64,000 nucleotides of DNA from Micromonospora lutea (GTDB taxonomy: Bacteria > Actinomycetota > Actinomycetes > Mycobacteriales > Micromonosporaceae). Location: positions 124,001-188,000 of the forward strand of contig NZ_BOPB01000014.1 in assembly GCF_016863535.1 (NCBI RefSeq), read 5' to 3'. The notes beneath the pieces are model-generated. The model ran no database searches. It was not told the origin of the DNA and worked only from the letters and a program-made list of their open reading frames with translations. Both the position numbers and the translations under genes were made by a program. This document shows positions 51,162-61,000 of the stretch, piece by piece. Positions within the stretch are counted from its first letter, which is position 1. Every line of letters begins with the position of its first letter.

Positions 51162-52172
51162 TCAGCCGCCGTTGCTGGGGCGGTACGTGTGCCGACGATG
51201 GGTGGCGCCGCTGCCCCCGAGACCGGCGGTGAGGTCCATGACCCGACGGCCCCACCGGGCCCGGGCCTGCACCGCAGGGTGGGTGGCGCCGAAGTCGTCC
51301 GCGCCGGCCTGTCCGTCGGCGAAGAGGGCGTACGTCACCAGTGGCGCGCCGGCAGTGTCGAAGATTACTCCCGCCTCGTGTCGGGCGTCGGCGAACCAGC
51401 CGGCCTTGGTGGCGACGCGGGCCCGCTCGGCGGAGGACATTTCGCGGCGTACCCCGTCGGTGAACGCCACCGGTGAACGCAGCAGCCGGAGCACGAGATC
51501 GGTCGAGGTGGCCGAGAGCAGGGTGCCGCCGACCAGCGCGCGCAACAGGTCGTGGGTTTCCCGGGGCGTGCTGGTGCCCAGGAAGAAGCGGTTCGGGTTG
51601 GCCACCGGCTGCACCTGCGTGTTCGGGAAGCCCTTCGCGACCAGGATCTGGTTGACCTCGGCGGCCGGGCAGACCAGCCCGCAGAGCCGTACCGCGGTGT
51701 CGTCGGAGACGGTCAGCAGGTTCGCCAGGACGTGGCCGACGGTGACCAGGCTGGGGTAGGCGCCGTCCAGGCTGAAGATGCCGTCGCCGCCGGGCACCAC
51801 GATCGCCTGGGTCACCTCGACCTGGTGGTCGAGGGTGAGCAGGCCTCGGTCGACCTTGTCCAGCACCGCGACCGCCACGGCGATCTTGTTGACGCTGTAC
51901 GCCTCGATGCGCCGGTCCGCCGACTCGCTGACCGTGACCAGTGGCCCGTCCGGGCCGGTCAGGCTGACGTACGCCTGCCAGTTGCCGCCGGCCCGGGTGC
52001 TTTCCCGCTGGTAGGCGGCGGCGATGCGGGCGGCCACCCGGTCGCGGTCGAGGCCGGTCGTCGCCTCCTCGGTGGGGTCAGCGGCGGCGGGCATCGCGGT
52101 GCCGAACACGGCGCCGGCCGTCGCCACGGTGCCCAGACCGAGCGCGGTCCTGCGGTCCATCCGGAAGGTCAC
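51162..52172 (-). CDS. Tat-exported class A beta-lactamase-fold serine hydrolase
   Basis: 336 aa. The Tat signal is DRRTALGLGTVATAGAVFGT with an AxA site after MPAAA. The fold is that of class A beta-lactamases. The nucleophile motif SxxK is S93-V-N-K96 (EAYSVNKIAVAVAVLD). SDN is replaced by SDD (156-158, LLTVSDDTAVRL). The KTG motif reads KAG (VATKAGWFADARHEAGVIFD). Changes in two of three motifs suggest altered specificity or a non-lactam substrate. The C-terminal tail is short and basic. Whether it confers resistance cannot be judged from sequence. Confidence 0.9.
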   Translation of the reverse strand: MTFRMDRRTALGLGTVATAGAVFGTAMPAAADPTEEATTGLDRDRVAARIAAAYQRESTRAGGNWQAYVSLTGPDGPLVTVSESADRRIEAYSVNKIAVAVAVLDKVDRGLLTLDHQVEVTQAIVVPGGDGIFSLDGAYPSLVTVGHVLANLLTVSDDTAVRLCGLVCPAAEVNQILVAKGFPNTQVQPVANPNRFFLGTSTPRETHDLLRALVGGTLLSATSTDLVLRLLRSPVAFTDGVRREMSSAERARVATKAGWFADARHEAGVIFDTAGAPLVTYALFADGQAGADDFGATHPAVQARARWGRRVMDLTAGLGGSGATHRRHTYRPSNGG

Positions 52173-52253
52173 TCGTCTCTCCTGTCGGTCCCTCGGTGCG
52201 TCCAGGACACACCCTAGGCCGAAAGATCGATGGAGGTGACCCCGTCGATGGGC

Positions 52254-53435
52254 TCACGGGGCGAGGACGACCTTCACGCAGCCGTCCTGCTTCTTCTGGA
52301 ACATCTCGTACGCCTGCGGCGCCTGCTCCAGCGGCAGCCGGTGGGTACGCAGGTCGGCCACACCGAGCGGGTCGTCATCGGTGAGCAGTGGGATGATCTC
52401 GTCGGTCCAGCGTCGGACGTGGCACTGGCCCATCCGCAGCTGGATTCCCCGGTCGAACATCTCCATCAGCGGCAACGGGTCGACCTCGCCGCCGTACACC
52501 CCGGAGATGGAGACGGTGCCACCACGCCGGACGGCCTTGATGGCGGCCTTGAGTACCACCAGCCGGTCCACCGCCGCCTTGTCGATCATGGGTTGGGCGA
52601 GCTTGTCGGGGAGCAGCCCGGCGGCGGCCTGAGCCATCTTGCCCAGCGGTGCGCCGTGCGCCTCCATGCCGACCGCGTCGATCACCGCGTCCGGTCCGCG
52701 CCCGTCGACCAGGTCGATCAACGTGCCGGGCACGTCGTCGAGCTGGGAGATGTCGAGCACCTCCACGCCGTGCCGGCGGGCCATCTCCAGCCGCTCCGGC
52801 ACCAGGTCGAGGCCGATCACCCGGTCCGCGCCGAGGTGCCGACCGATGCGGGCGCAGAACTGGCCCACCGGCCCCAGCCCGAAGACCGCGAGGGTGCCGC
52901 CGCGCGGAGTGTCGGCGTACTTCACCGCCTGCCACGCGGTCGGGAGGATGTCGGAGAGGTAGAGCCACTGCTCGTCCGGCCCGTCGGTCGGCACCGTGAT
53001 CGGGCCGAATTCGGCGTGCGGGACGCGGAGGAACTGGGCCTGCCCGCCGGGCACCGCGCCGTAGAGGGAGGTGTAGCCGAACAGCGCGGCGCCCTTGCCC
53101 TCGGCGGTGACCTGGGTGGTCTCACACTGGGCGTAGAGCTGCCGCTGGCACATCCAGCAGGACCCGCAGGAGATGTTGAACGGCACCACCACCCGGTCGC
53201 CGGGCTTGAGCCGGGTGACCCCGGCTCCGACCTCCTCGACGATCCCCATCGCCTCATGGCCGAGAATGTCGCCCGGCTTGAGGTAGGGCCCCAGAACCTC
53301 GTACAGGTGCAGGTCGGAGCCGCAGATGGCGGTGGAGGTGATCCGGACGATCGCGTCGCTCGGCTCCTCGATCCTCGGGTCCGGCACCTCCTCGACCCGT
53401 ACGTCCCGCTTGCCCTGCCAGGTCAGTGCCCGCAT
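52254..53435 (-). CDS. zinc-dependent alcohol dehydrogenase (glutathione-independent formaldehyde dehydrogenase-like)
   Basis: 393 aa from ATG 53435. An MDR enzyme with catalytic zinc ligands in TAICGSDLHLY and ILGHEAMGIVEEVGAG. The structural zinc lobe has four Cys (ISCGSCWMCQRQLYAQCETT). The NAD site is TLAVFGLGPVGQFCARIGRH. An insertion with PDKLAQPMIDKAAVDRL is typical of the formaldehyde dismutase/dehydrogenase-like branch. The probable role is NAD-linked oxidation of an alcohol or aldehyde, substrate unknown. It is downstream of the sdh operon but separated by an inverted repeat. Confidence 0.9.
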   Translation of the reverse strand: MRALTWQGKRDVRVEEVPDPRIEEPSDAIVRITSTAICGSDLHLYEVLGPYLKPGDILGHEAMGIVEEVGAGVTRLKPGDRVVVPFNISCGSCWMCQRQLYAQCETTQVTAEGKGAALFGYTSLYGAVPGGQAQFLRVPHAEFGPITVPTDGPDEQWLYLSDILPTAWQAVKYADTPRGGTLAVFGLGPVGQFCARIGRHLGADRVIGLDLVPERLEMARRHGVEVLDISQLDDVPGTLIDLVDGRGPDAVIDAVGMEAHGAPLGKMAQAAAGLLPDKLAQPMIDKAAVDRLVVLKAAIKAVRRGGTVSISGVYGGEVDPLPLMEMFDRGIQLRMGQCHVRRWTDEIIPLLTDDDPLGVADLRTHRLPLEQAPQAYEMFQKKQDGCVKVVLAP

Positions 53436-53529
53436 GTCCGCTCCTCGTGTTGTCCGCGTAGCTGGACTGCTACCCGCACCAACGCCCTTCAACCGACCCC
53501 CTCGCCGCCGGTCGACACCCAGACGCACA

Positions 53530-53590
53530 GTTGATCATGAAGTTGGCGGCAGTCTGAAGATCAACGACTGCCGCCAATCTCATGATCAAC
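53530..53590 (-). terminator. 25-bp-arm inverted repeat after sdhB
   Basis: GTTGATCATGAAGTTGGCGG (53530 onward, arm to 53554) pairs with 53566-53590 with two adjacent mismatches around an 11-nt loop. It lies 23 nt beyond the sdhB stop. The arms are AT-richer than the flanks, like other dispersed elements in the window, so it probably doubles as a terminator. Confidence 0.7.
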
Positions 53591-53612
53591 GGAGCAGGGG
53601 GGAGGGAGGGGG

Positions 53613-54374
53613 TTAGGCGCCGGGGGTGTCGGCGTGACGGGTGGTGGCGGCCAGGTAGTCGCGGTTGAGGCGGCCGATGGTGGTCAGTGGGATGCCCTTC
53701 GGGCAGACCGCGGTGCACTCACCGGCGTTGGTGCAGCCACCGAATCCGGCCTCGTCGTGCGCGTCGACCATGCCGATCACCCGGGTGTAGCGCTCCGGCT
53801 GGCCCTGCGGCAGCAGCGACAGCTGGGTGACCTTGGCCGCGGTGAACAGCATGCCGGAGCCGTTCGGGCAGGCCGCCACGCAGGCACCGCAGCCGATGCA
53901 GGCGGCGGACTCGAAGGCGGAGTCGGCGTCGGCCTTGGCCACCGGTACGGAGTGTGCCTCCGGCGCGCTGCCGGTGGGCGCGGTGACGTACCCGCCAGCA
54001 GCGATGATCTTGTCGAAGGCGTTGCGGTTGACCACCAGGTCCTTGATGACCGGGAAGGCCCGGGCCCGCCACGGCTCGATGTCGATCGTGTCGCCGTCTT
54101 TGAACTGCCGCATGTGCAACTGGCAGGCGGTGGTGCCGCGCTGCGGGCCGTGCGCCTCGCCGTTGATCATGAGGCCGCACATGCCGCAGATGCCCTCACG
54201 GCAGTCGTGGTCGAAGGCGACCGGCTCCTCTCCGGCGAGGATGAGCCGCTCGTTGAGCACGTCGAGCATCTCCAGGAACGACATGTCCGGGGAGACGTCG
54301 TCGACCTGGTACTTCACCATCCGACCCTTGTCCTGGGGGCCGGACTGGCGCCAGATGCGCAGGGTCAGGTTCAC
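53613..54374 (-). CDS. sdhB: succinate dehydrogenase iron-sulfur subunit
   Basis: 253 aa. It carries electrons from the flavin to quinone through three clusters. The 2Fe-2S ligands are C58, C63, C66 and C84 (HDCREGICGMCG, TTAC). The C-terminal ferredoxin-like part has C159, C162, C165 and C169 (AACIGCGACVAACP), followed by GGCTNAGECTAVCPKGIPLT for the remaining cluster ligands. It overlaps sdhA by 4 nt. The spacing and partner SdhC match the actinobacterial Sdh1-type or B-type enzyme. Confidence 0.96.
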   Translation of the reverse strand: MNLTLRIWRQSGPQDKGRMVKYQVDDVSPDMSFLEMLDVLNERLILAGEEPVAFDHDCREGICGMCGLMINGEAHGPQRGTTACQLHMRQFKDGDTIDIEPWRARAFPVIKDLVVNRNAFDKIIAAGGYVTAPTGSAPEAHSVPVAKADADSAFESAACIGCGACVAACPNGSGMLFTAAKVTQLSLLPQGQPERYTRVIGMVDAHDEAGFGGCTNAGECTAVCPKGIPLTTIGRLNRDYLAATTRHADTPGA

Positions 54375-56308
54375 TTGTAGCTCCGCTGCGTGGGGTGGAC
54401 GTATTCGAAGTTCAGGTCTTCCTTGTGCAGCACCGAGGGCTCACCCGTGGCGGTGAACTCCCAGGCCGCGACGTACGCGAACCGCTCGTCGTCGCGCTGG
54501 GCCTCGCCCTCGGCGCTCTGGTGCTCGGCGCGGAAGTGGCCGCCGCAGGACTCCTCCCGGTGCAGGGCGTCGATGCACATCAGCTCGGCCAACTCGAAGA
54601 AGTCGGCGACGCGGCCGGCCTTCTCCAGCGACTGGTTCAGCCCCTCGCCGTTGCCCGGCACCCGGACCCGCTGCCAGAACTCGTCACGCAGGGCACGAAT
54701 CTCGTCGATGGCCTTGCGTAGCCCGGCCTCGGAGCGCTCCATCCCGCAGTGCTCCCACATGATCTGGCCCAACTCGCGGTGGAACGAGTCCACCGTCCGG
54801 TCACCGTTGATCGCCAACAGCCGCTGGACCCGGTCCTCCACGTCGCGACGCGCCTCGACGGCCGCCGGGTGGGTCGCGTCGACCTTCTCGAACGGGCCGG
54901 CGGCGAGGTAGTTGGCGAGCGTGTTGGGCAGCACGAAGTACCCGTCGGCGAGGCCCTGCATCAGCGCGGAGGCGCCGAGCCGGTTGGCGCCGTGGTCGGA
55001 GAAGTTCGCCTCGCCGATGACGAACAGGCCGGGGATGGTCGACTGGAGGTCGTAGTCGACCCAGAGGCCACCCATCGTGTAGTGCACGGCGGGGTAGATC
55101 CGCATCGGGACCTCGTACGGGTCCTCGCCGGTGATCCGCTCGTACATCTCGAAGAGGTTGCCGTACTTGGCCTCGATGGCCTTGCGGCCGAGCCGGTCGA
55201 TGGCGTCGGCGAAGTCGAGGTAGACCCCGAGTTTCGTCGGGCCCACCCCCCGGCCTTCGTCGCAGACGTTCTTCGCGGCCCGGGAGGCGATGTCGCGGGG
55301 CACCAGGTTGCCGAAGGACGGGTAGATGCGCTCCAGGTAGTAGTCCCGCTCGTCCTCCGGAATGTCGCGGGGGAGGCGGTCGTCGTCCTTGGCCTTCGGC
55401 ACCCACACCCGGCCGTCGTTGCGCAGCGACTCGCTCATCAGGGTCAGCTTCGACTGGTGGTCGCCGGAGACCGGGATGCAGGTCGGGTGGATCTGGGTGT
55501 AGCAGGGGTTGGCGAAGTACGCGCCCTTGCGGTGGGCCCGCCAGGTGGCGGTGACATTGCAGCCCTTGGCGTTGGTGGAGAGGTAGAAGACGTTGCCGTA
55601 GCCGCCGGAGGCGAGGACCACCGCGTCGGCGAACTCCGTGGTGATCTCGCCGGTGACCATGTCCCGCACGACGATGCCCCGGGCCTTGCCGTCGACGACG
55701 ATCAGCTCCAGCATCTCGTGCCGGGCGTTCATCTCCACGTTGCCCAGGCCGATCTGGCGTTCCAACGCCTGGTACGCGCCGAGCAGCAACTGCTGGCCCG
55801 TCTGGCCCCGGGCGTAGAAGGTGCGTTGCACCTGCGCGCCGCCGAACGAACGGGTGTCCAGCAGGCCGCCGTACTCGCGGGCGAAGGGCACACCCTGGGC
55901 GACGCACTGGTCGATGATGTTGACCGAGACCTCGGCCAGCCGGTGCACGTTCGACTCGCGGGAGCGGAAGTCGCCGCCCTTGACGGTGTCGTAGAAGAGC
56001 CGGTGCACCGAGTCGCCGTCGTTGCGGTAGTTCTTCGCGGCGTTGATGCCGCCCTGCGCGGCGATCGAGTGCGCCCGGCGGGGGCTGTCCTGGTAGCAGT
56101 ACGACTTGACCCGGTAGCCCTGCTCGGCGAGCGTGGCGGCGGCGGAGCCGCCGGCCAGGCCGGTGCCGACCACGATGACGCTCATCTTGCGCCGGTTGGC
56201 CGGGTTGACCAGCTTGGCCTCGAAGCGACGACGCTCCCAGCGGGTTTCGATCGGCCCGTCGGGGGCTCTGGTGTCGGCGATCGGGTCGCCCTCGGTGAAC
56301 AGATCCAT
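54371..56308 (-). CDS. sdhA: succinate dehydrogenase/fumarate reductase flavoprotein subunit
   Basis: 645 aa. It oxidises succinate with covalently bound FAD. The dinucleotide fold is KMSVIVVGTGLAGGSAAATL, the FAD-linking His lies in RRAHSIAAQGGINAAKNYRN, the active-site region is TQIHPTCIPVSGDHQSKL, and the C-terminal catalytic Arg region is FVIGEANFSDHGANRLGASA. It lies between sdhC (2 nt gap) and sdhB (4-nt overlap), so the three genes are one operon. Length and sequence fit the actinobacterial type. Confidence 0.97.
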   Translation of the reverse strand: MDLFTEGDPIADTRAPDGPIETRWERRRFEAKLVNPANRRKMSVIVVGTGLAGGSAAATLAEQGYRVKSYCYQDSPRRAHSIAAQGGINAAKNYRNDGDSVHRLFYDTVKGGDFRSRESNVHRLAEVSVNIIDQCVAQGVPFAREYGGLLDTRSFGGAQVQRTFYARGQTGQQLLLGAYQALERQIGLGNVEMNARHEMLELIVVDGKARGIVVRDMVTGEITTEFADAVVLASGGYGNVFYLSTNAKGCNVTATWRAHRKGAYFANPCYTQIHPTCIPVSGDHQSKLTLMSESLRNDGRVWVPKAKDDDRLPRDIPEDERDYYLERIYPSFGNLVPRDIASRAAKNVCDEGRGVGPTKLGVYLDFADAIDRLGRKAIEAKYGNLFEMYERITGEDPYEVPMRIYPAVHYTMGGLWVDYDLQSTIPGLFVIGEANFSDHGANRLGASALMQGLADGYFVLPNTLANYLAAGPFEKVDATHPAAVEARRDVEDRVQRLLAINGDRTVDSFHRELGQIMWEHCGMERSEAGLRKAIDEIRALRDEFWQRVRVPGNGEGLNQSLEKAGRVADFFELAELMCIDALHREESCGGHFRAEHQSAEGEAQRDDERFAYVAAWEFTATGEPSVLHKEDLNFEYVHPTQRSYK

Positions 56309-56310
56309 GG

Positions 56311-57003
56311 TCAGGACACCAATCCGGTGAGTACGGCGAACGGGACCACGAGGTAACCGGCGCAGAGCACGACGGCGAAGACCAGCGCCACCACCCGGAC
56401 CCGTTGCTCGCCACGCGGGGTCTGCTGGCCGAGGCTGCGCAGCGCGCTGAACACACCGTGGCGCAGGTGGAAGCCGAGCGCGACGACCGCCACGGTGTAG
56501 AAGAGCGTGACGTACCAGCGCTCCGGGGCGAAGTCGGCGACCACGTTCGCGAACGGCCGGGACGGGTCACCGACCGGGTTCAGCGTGCCGGTGGTCAGGT
56601 CGAGGATGTGGTAGACCACGAAGAGCAGGATGATCACTCCGCCCCAGCGCATGGTCCGTGCCGCGTAGCTGCCCCGGACCTTCTTGCGGTGGGCGTAGCG
56701 CACGGGACGGGCGGCACGGGCGCGCAGCGCCAGGACCGTGGCGGCCCAGATGTGCAGGATCACCGCCGTCAGCAGGCCGACCCGCTGCAACCAGAGGAAT
56801 CCGGCGCTGGGCAGCAGCGGGACGCCGAGTTCGCGTAACCAGTGCGCGTAGTGGTCGAACGACGTCGCGCCCGAGAAGATCTTCAGGTTGCCCAGCATGT
56901 GGGCGATGAGGAACAGCACCAGCAGGACGCCCGTCACCGCCATGACGGCCTTGAGGCCGACATTGGATCGGATGGGCGACCGCGTTCTCGTCGTTACTAC
57001 CAC
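56311..57003 (-). CDS. sdhC: succinate dehydrogenase cytochrome b subunit
   Basis: 230 aa from GTG 57003 (VVVTTRTRSPIRSNVGLKAV). The frame is open to an ATG at 57069, but that start lies inside the regulator palindrome and upstream of the predicted promoter, so it was rejected. Five spans: VMAVTGVLLVLFLIAHMLGN, VGLLTAVILHIWAATVLALR, GGVIILLFVVYHILDLTTGT, VTLFYTVAVVALGFHLRHGV, and VALVFAVVLCAGYLVVPFAV. Haem-ligand His candidates are in LIAHMLGN, VILHIWAA, VVYHILD and GFHLRHG. It is a single fused C/D-type anchor as in di-haem B-type enzymes. No separate sdhD is present. Confidence 0.93.
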   Translation of the reverse strand: MVVTTRTRSPIRSNVGLKAVMAVTGVLLVLFLIAHMLGNLKIFSGATSFDHYAHWLRELGVPLLPSAGFLWLQRVGLLTAVILHIWAATVLALRARAARPVRYAHRKKVRGSYAARTMRWGGVIILLFVVYHILDLTTGTLNPVGDPSRPFANVVADFAPERWYVTLFYTVAVVALGFHLRHGVFSALRSLGQQTPRGEQRVRVVALVFAVVLCAGYLVVPFAVLTGLVS

Positions 57004-57010
57004 TCGACCG

Positions 57011-57040
57011 ACGCTAGGAGCAGTTTGATCAGTCGTCCAA
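57011..57040 (-). promoter_or_regulatory. predicted leaderless sdhCAB promoter
   Basis: On the reverse strand, TTGGAC (57040-57035), 18 bases, then TAGCGT (57016-57011). Transcription would begin about 57003-57004, at the GTG chosen for sdhC, so the mRNA is predicted leaderless. Confidence 0.5.
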
Positions 57041-57061
57041 TGCATCGACGCCGCAGTCTTG

Positions 57062-57076
57062 ATAGCCATAAGCTAT
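57062..57076. promoter_or_regulatory. LysR-type operator between lysR and sdhC
   Basis: ATAGC-CATAA-GCTAT is a perfect 5+5 inverted repeat that contains a T-N11-A LysR box. It ends 5 nt before the LysR-family ATG and lies about 20 bp upstream of the predicted sdhC -35. It is well placed for autorepression and control of sdhCAB. Confidence 0.65.
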
Positions 57077-57080
57077 GTAG

Positions 57081-58013
57081 ATGCAGCTCCATCAGTTGAA
57101 GTACTTCGTCGCGGTCGCCGAAGTACGACATTTCACCCAGGCGGCCGACCTGGTGGGCATCACGCAGCCCTCGTTGAGTAAGCAAATTCACGCCCTGGAG
57201 GACACCCTCGGGGCGCCGCTCTTCGAGCGGGTAAGGGGCAACATAACCCTCACCGCGGCGGGGGAAGTGCTGCTGCCGCTGGCCAAACGGATCCTGGCCG
57301 ACGTCGAGACCGCCACCCGCGAGGTGCAGGAACTGGTCGGCCTGCGACGTGGCCGGGTACGCCTCGGTGCCACCCCCAGCCTCGCCACCTCGCTCGCCCC
57401 GCCGGTGCTCCGTCGGTTCCGTGACGCCCACCCCACCGTCGACCTGCGGGTGGAGGAGGGTGGCTCCCAGGATCTCGTCCGTGACCTGCTCCGCGGCGAC
57501 CTCGACCTCGCACTGATCATCATGCCCGCGCAGGGCGCCGACCCCGGGCTGCGCGCCGACCCGATCCTCACCGAGAGTCTGGTGGTCGCCTCGGTCGACC
57601 CGGTGCCGGCCGCCATGCCCGGTGCCGACCTGCGCATCACCGACCTGCGTGACCAGCCCCTGGTGATGTTCCGTGAGGGCTACGACCTGCGCGACGCCAC
57701 CCTCCAGGCGTGTCGGGACGCCGGCTTCGAACCGACCCTGTCCGTCGACGGCGGGGAGATGGACGCCGTGCTCAGCTTCGTCGAGGCCGGGCTGGGCATC
57801 GCCCTGGTCCCGGGCATCGCGGTGGCCCGTCGCCCCGGCATCCGGGTCACCCGGCTCGCCCCACCGGGCGTACGCCGCACCATCGCCGTGGCCCGCCGCC
57901 GCGACGTGGTGCCCACCCACGCCGGCCGCGAACTACGGCGCATCCTGCTCGACTACGTGCACACCGCCACCGCCACCGCGCAACTCCCGCCCGGCGTCGA
58001 GCCGTTGAGCTAA
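57081..58013 (+). CDS. LysR-family transcriptional regulator, divergent from sdhCAB
   Basis: 310 aa. The N-terminal helix-turn-helix is MQLHQLKYFVAVAEVRHFTQ, AADLVGITQPSLSKQIHALE, with the linker helix to about residue 90. The C-terminal periplasmic-binding-like effector domain includes LRLGATPSLATSLAP-type VRLGATPSLATSLAPPVLRR and AVLSFVEAGLGIALVPGIAV. The inducer is unknown. Its position suggests control of succinate dehydrogenase. No ribosome site precedes the ATG. It converges with hrpA, overlapping by 4 nt. Confidence 0.93.
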   Translation: MQLHQLKYFVAVAEVRHFTQAADLVGITQPSLSKQIHALEDTLGAPLFERVRGNITLTAAGEVLLPLAKRILADVETATREVQELVGLRRGRVRLGATPSLATSLAPPVLRRFRDAHPTVDLRVEEGGSQDLVRDLLRGDLDLALIIMPAQGADPGLRADPILTESLVVASVDPVPAAMPGADLRITDLRDQPLVMFREGYDLRDATLQACRDAGFEPTLSVDGGEMDAVLSFVEAGLGIALVPGIAVARRPGIRVTRLAPPGVRRTIAVARRRDVVPTHAGRELRRILLDYVHTATATAQLPPGVEPLS

Positions 58014-61000
58014 CCGTTTTCGGCGTCGTCCATGGCGCGGTAGATGCGCTGTTCACTCACCGGATACGGGGTGCCCAGAGCCTGGGCGAAGATGCTCACC
58101 CGCAACTCCTCGATCATCCAGCGGATCTGGCGTACCGCTTGGGAACCCCGGCGAGCCGGCGGCAGCGCGGCCAGCAACTCGTCGTACTCGCGCTGCACCA
58201 CCGCGACCCGATCCTGCTGAGACTTGTCCCGCGCCGGATTGCCCGGCAGCCGGTCGAGCCGCCGCTCGATCGCGGTCAGGTAGCGCAGCAGGTCGGGCAG
58301 GCGGGCGTACCCGGCCTCGGTGATGAAACCGGCGTGCACCAGGCCGGTGAGCTGGTTGCGGATGTCGGCCAGGGCGGCCACCACGGCCAGGTTCCTCGTC
58401 GCGCCGAGGCGCTGCTGCACCGCGTACGCGGTGGCGAGCACCGCCCGGACCCGCTCCATCACCTCCACCACGGTCTCCACCAGCTCGGCCCGGACCTTCT
58501 CCCGCAGGGCGGCGAAGCCCGCCTCGTCCCACGCCGGCCCGCCCGCGTCGATGACCAGCTTGTCGATGGCCGCGCCGGCCGCGTCCTCGATCAACGCCTG
58601 CACACCGCCGTGCGGGTTGCGGGACAGCGCCAGCTTCGCCTCGTTGGTCAGCCGCCCCTGCAGGAACTTCGCCGGCGACGGCACGGTCAGCCGCAGCAGC
58701 CGTCGGGTGCCCGCCCAGTGGGCGGCCTCCTGCTCAGCCGGTGAGTCGAACACCTTCACGCCGACAGTCGCGCCCTCGTCCACGAGCGCCGGGTAGGCGG
58801 TCACCGCGTATCCCGCCCGTACCTGCTCGATGGTGCGCGGCAGCGTACCGATCTCCCAGCCGGTCAGCCCCGAACGGGCCACCTCCGGCGCGGCGGCGGC
58901 CACCACCTGGCGTACCTCCGCCTTGAGCTGGCGTTGCAGGGCCGGCAGGTCCTTGCCCTCGGCGACCGGTTTGTCGTCGTCGCCGAGCACCCGGAAGGTG
59001 ACCCGCAGGTGCGGCGGAAGCTTGGCCAGGTCCCAGGCGTCCCGAGGCACGGTCACCCCGGTCATCCGCCGCAGCTGTCGGGTCAGCGCCTCCAGCAGCG
59101 GCTCCGCACCCGGGGTGATCGCGGCCAGCGCGGCGCGGGCGTAGTCGGGTACCGGCACGAAATTGCGCCGCACCGGCTTCGGCAGCGACCGGATCAGCGC
59201 GACGACCAATTCCTCACGCAGCCCCGGCACCTGCCAGTCGAAGCTCTCGGCCGGCACCTGGTTGAGCAACGGCAACGGGATGTCCACCGTCACCCCGTCG
59301 GTCGTGGTCCCCGGGTCGAAGGTGTACGTCAGCGGCAGCGCCACCCCGTCGGCCCGCCACTCGTCGGGGTAGTCGGCCTCGTCCAGCCCGCCCCGACCCG
59401 CGTTGACCAGCAGCTCCCGGGTGAAGGTGAGCAGCTCCGGCCGGGTGCGGCGAGTCGTCTTCCACCAGCTGTCGAAGTGTCGCCCGGAGACCACGTCGGC
59501 CGGGATCCGCTCGTCGTAGAACTGGAAGATCGTCTCGTCGTCGACCAGGATGTCGCGTCGCCGGGCGCGGTTCTCCAGCTCCTCCACCTCGGCCAGCAAC
59601 CGCTGGTTGTCCCGCCAGAACTGGTGGTGGGTGGACCAGTCGCCCTCGACCAGCGCGTGCCGGATGAACAGTTCCCGGCTCAACGTCGGGTCGATCCGGC
59701 CGAAGTTCACCTTGCGGGAAGTGACCAGCGGGACACCGAAGAGGGTGACCTTCTCGTACGCCATCACCGCCGCCTGCTTCTTCTCCCAGTGCGGCTCGCT
59801 GTAGCTGCGCTTGACCAGGTGCTGGGCGAGCGGCTCGACCCACTCCGGTTCGATTCGCCCGTTGACCCGCCCCCAGAGCCGGGAGGTCTCCACCAGCTCG
59901 GCAGCCATCACCCAGCGCGGTGGCTTCTTGAACAGCGCCGAGCCCGGGAACAGGGCGAACTTCGCGCCGCGCGCCCCCAGGTACTCGTGCTTCTGCGCGT
60001 CCTTGAGGCCGATGTGCGACAGCAGACCGGGCAGCAGCGACTGGTGCACCGTCGGAGTGTCGATCTCCTCCGGCAGGTCCGCGCCGCCCTGCCGCCGCCC
60101 ACCGCCGCCGTCGGGCTCGCCGTCCGCGCCGCCCCGCCGGCCCCGTCCCCGGCCGGTGGCTTCGACGGTACGCAGCACCTGGCGTAGCTGGCTGACGATG
60201 TCCTGCCACTCCCGGACCCGCAGGTAGTTCAGGTACTCCGCCCGGCACATCCGTCGGAACGCGCTGGACGAGAGCGCCCGCTGCTGCTCGCGCAGATAAC
60301 GCCACAGATTGAGGTACGCGACGAAGTCGGACTCCTTGTCGGCGAACCGGGCGTGCGCCTGATCCGCCTGGGCCTGCTTCTCCGCCGGCCGCTCCCGCGG
60401 GTCCTGGATCGACAGAGCCGCGGCGATCACCATCACCTCGATGGCACAGCCGTTGCGTTCGCCCTCCAGCACCATCCGGGCCAACCTCGGGTCGACCGGC
60501 AGCTGGGCCAGCCGCCGACCGAGCGCGGTGAGCCGCTTCGTCGGCTCGGTCTCGGTCGGGTCGATCGCGCCCAACTCGTGCAGCAGGTGCACGCCGTCGG
60601 TGATGTTGCGGCGGTCCGGCGGGTCGATGAACGGGAAGGCGGCGATGTCACCCAGCCCGATGGCGGTCATCTGGAGGATGACCGAGGCCAGGTTCGTTCG
60701 CAGGATCTCCGGGTCGGTGAACTCGGGGCGGGAGTCGAAGTCCTGCTCGGCGTAGAGCCGAATGCAGATGCCGTCCGAGGTACGTCCGCAGCGGCCCTTG
60801 CGCTGATTGGCGCTGGCCTGGGACACCGGCTCGATCGGCAGCCGCTGCACCTTCAGCCGCTGCGAGTAACGGGAGATTCGGGCGGTACCGGGATCCACCA
60901 CGTACTTGATACCGGGCACGGTCAGCGAGGTCTCCGCGACGTTGGTGGCCAGCACCACCCGCCGCCCGGTGTGCGGGGCGAAGACCCGATGCTGCTCGGC

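Noticed and set aside
57004..57069. Longer SdhC start at 57069
   Set aside because: It would lie inside the LysR operator and upstream of the predicted promoter; the conserved protein begins near 57003.
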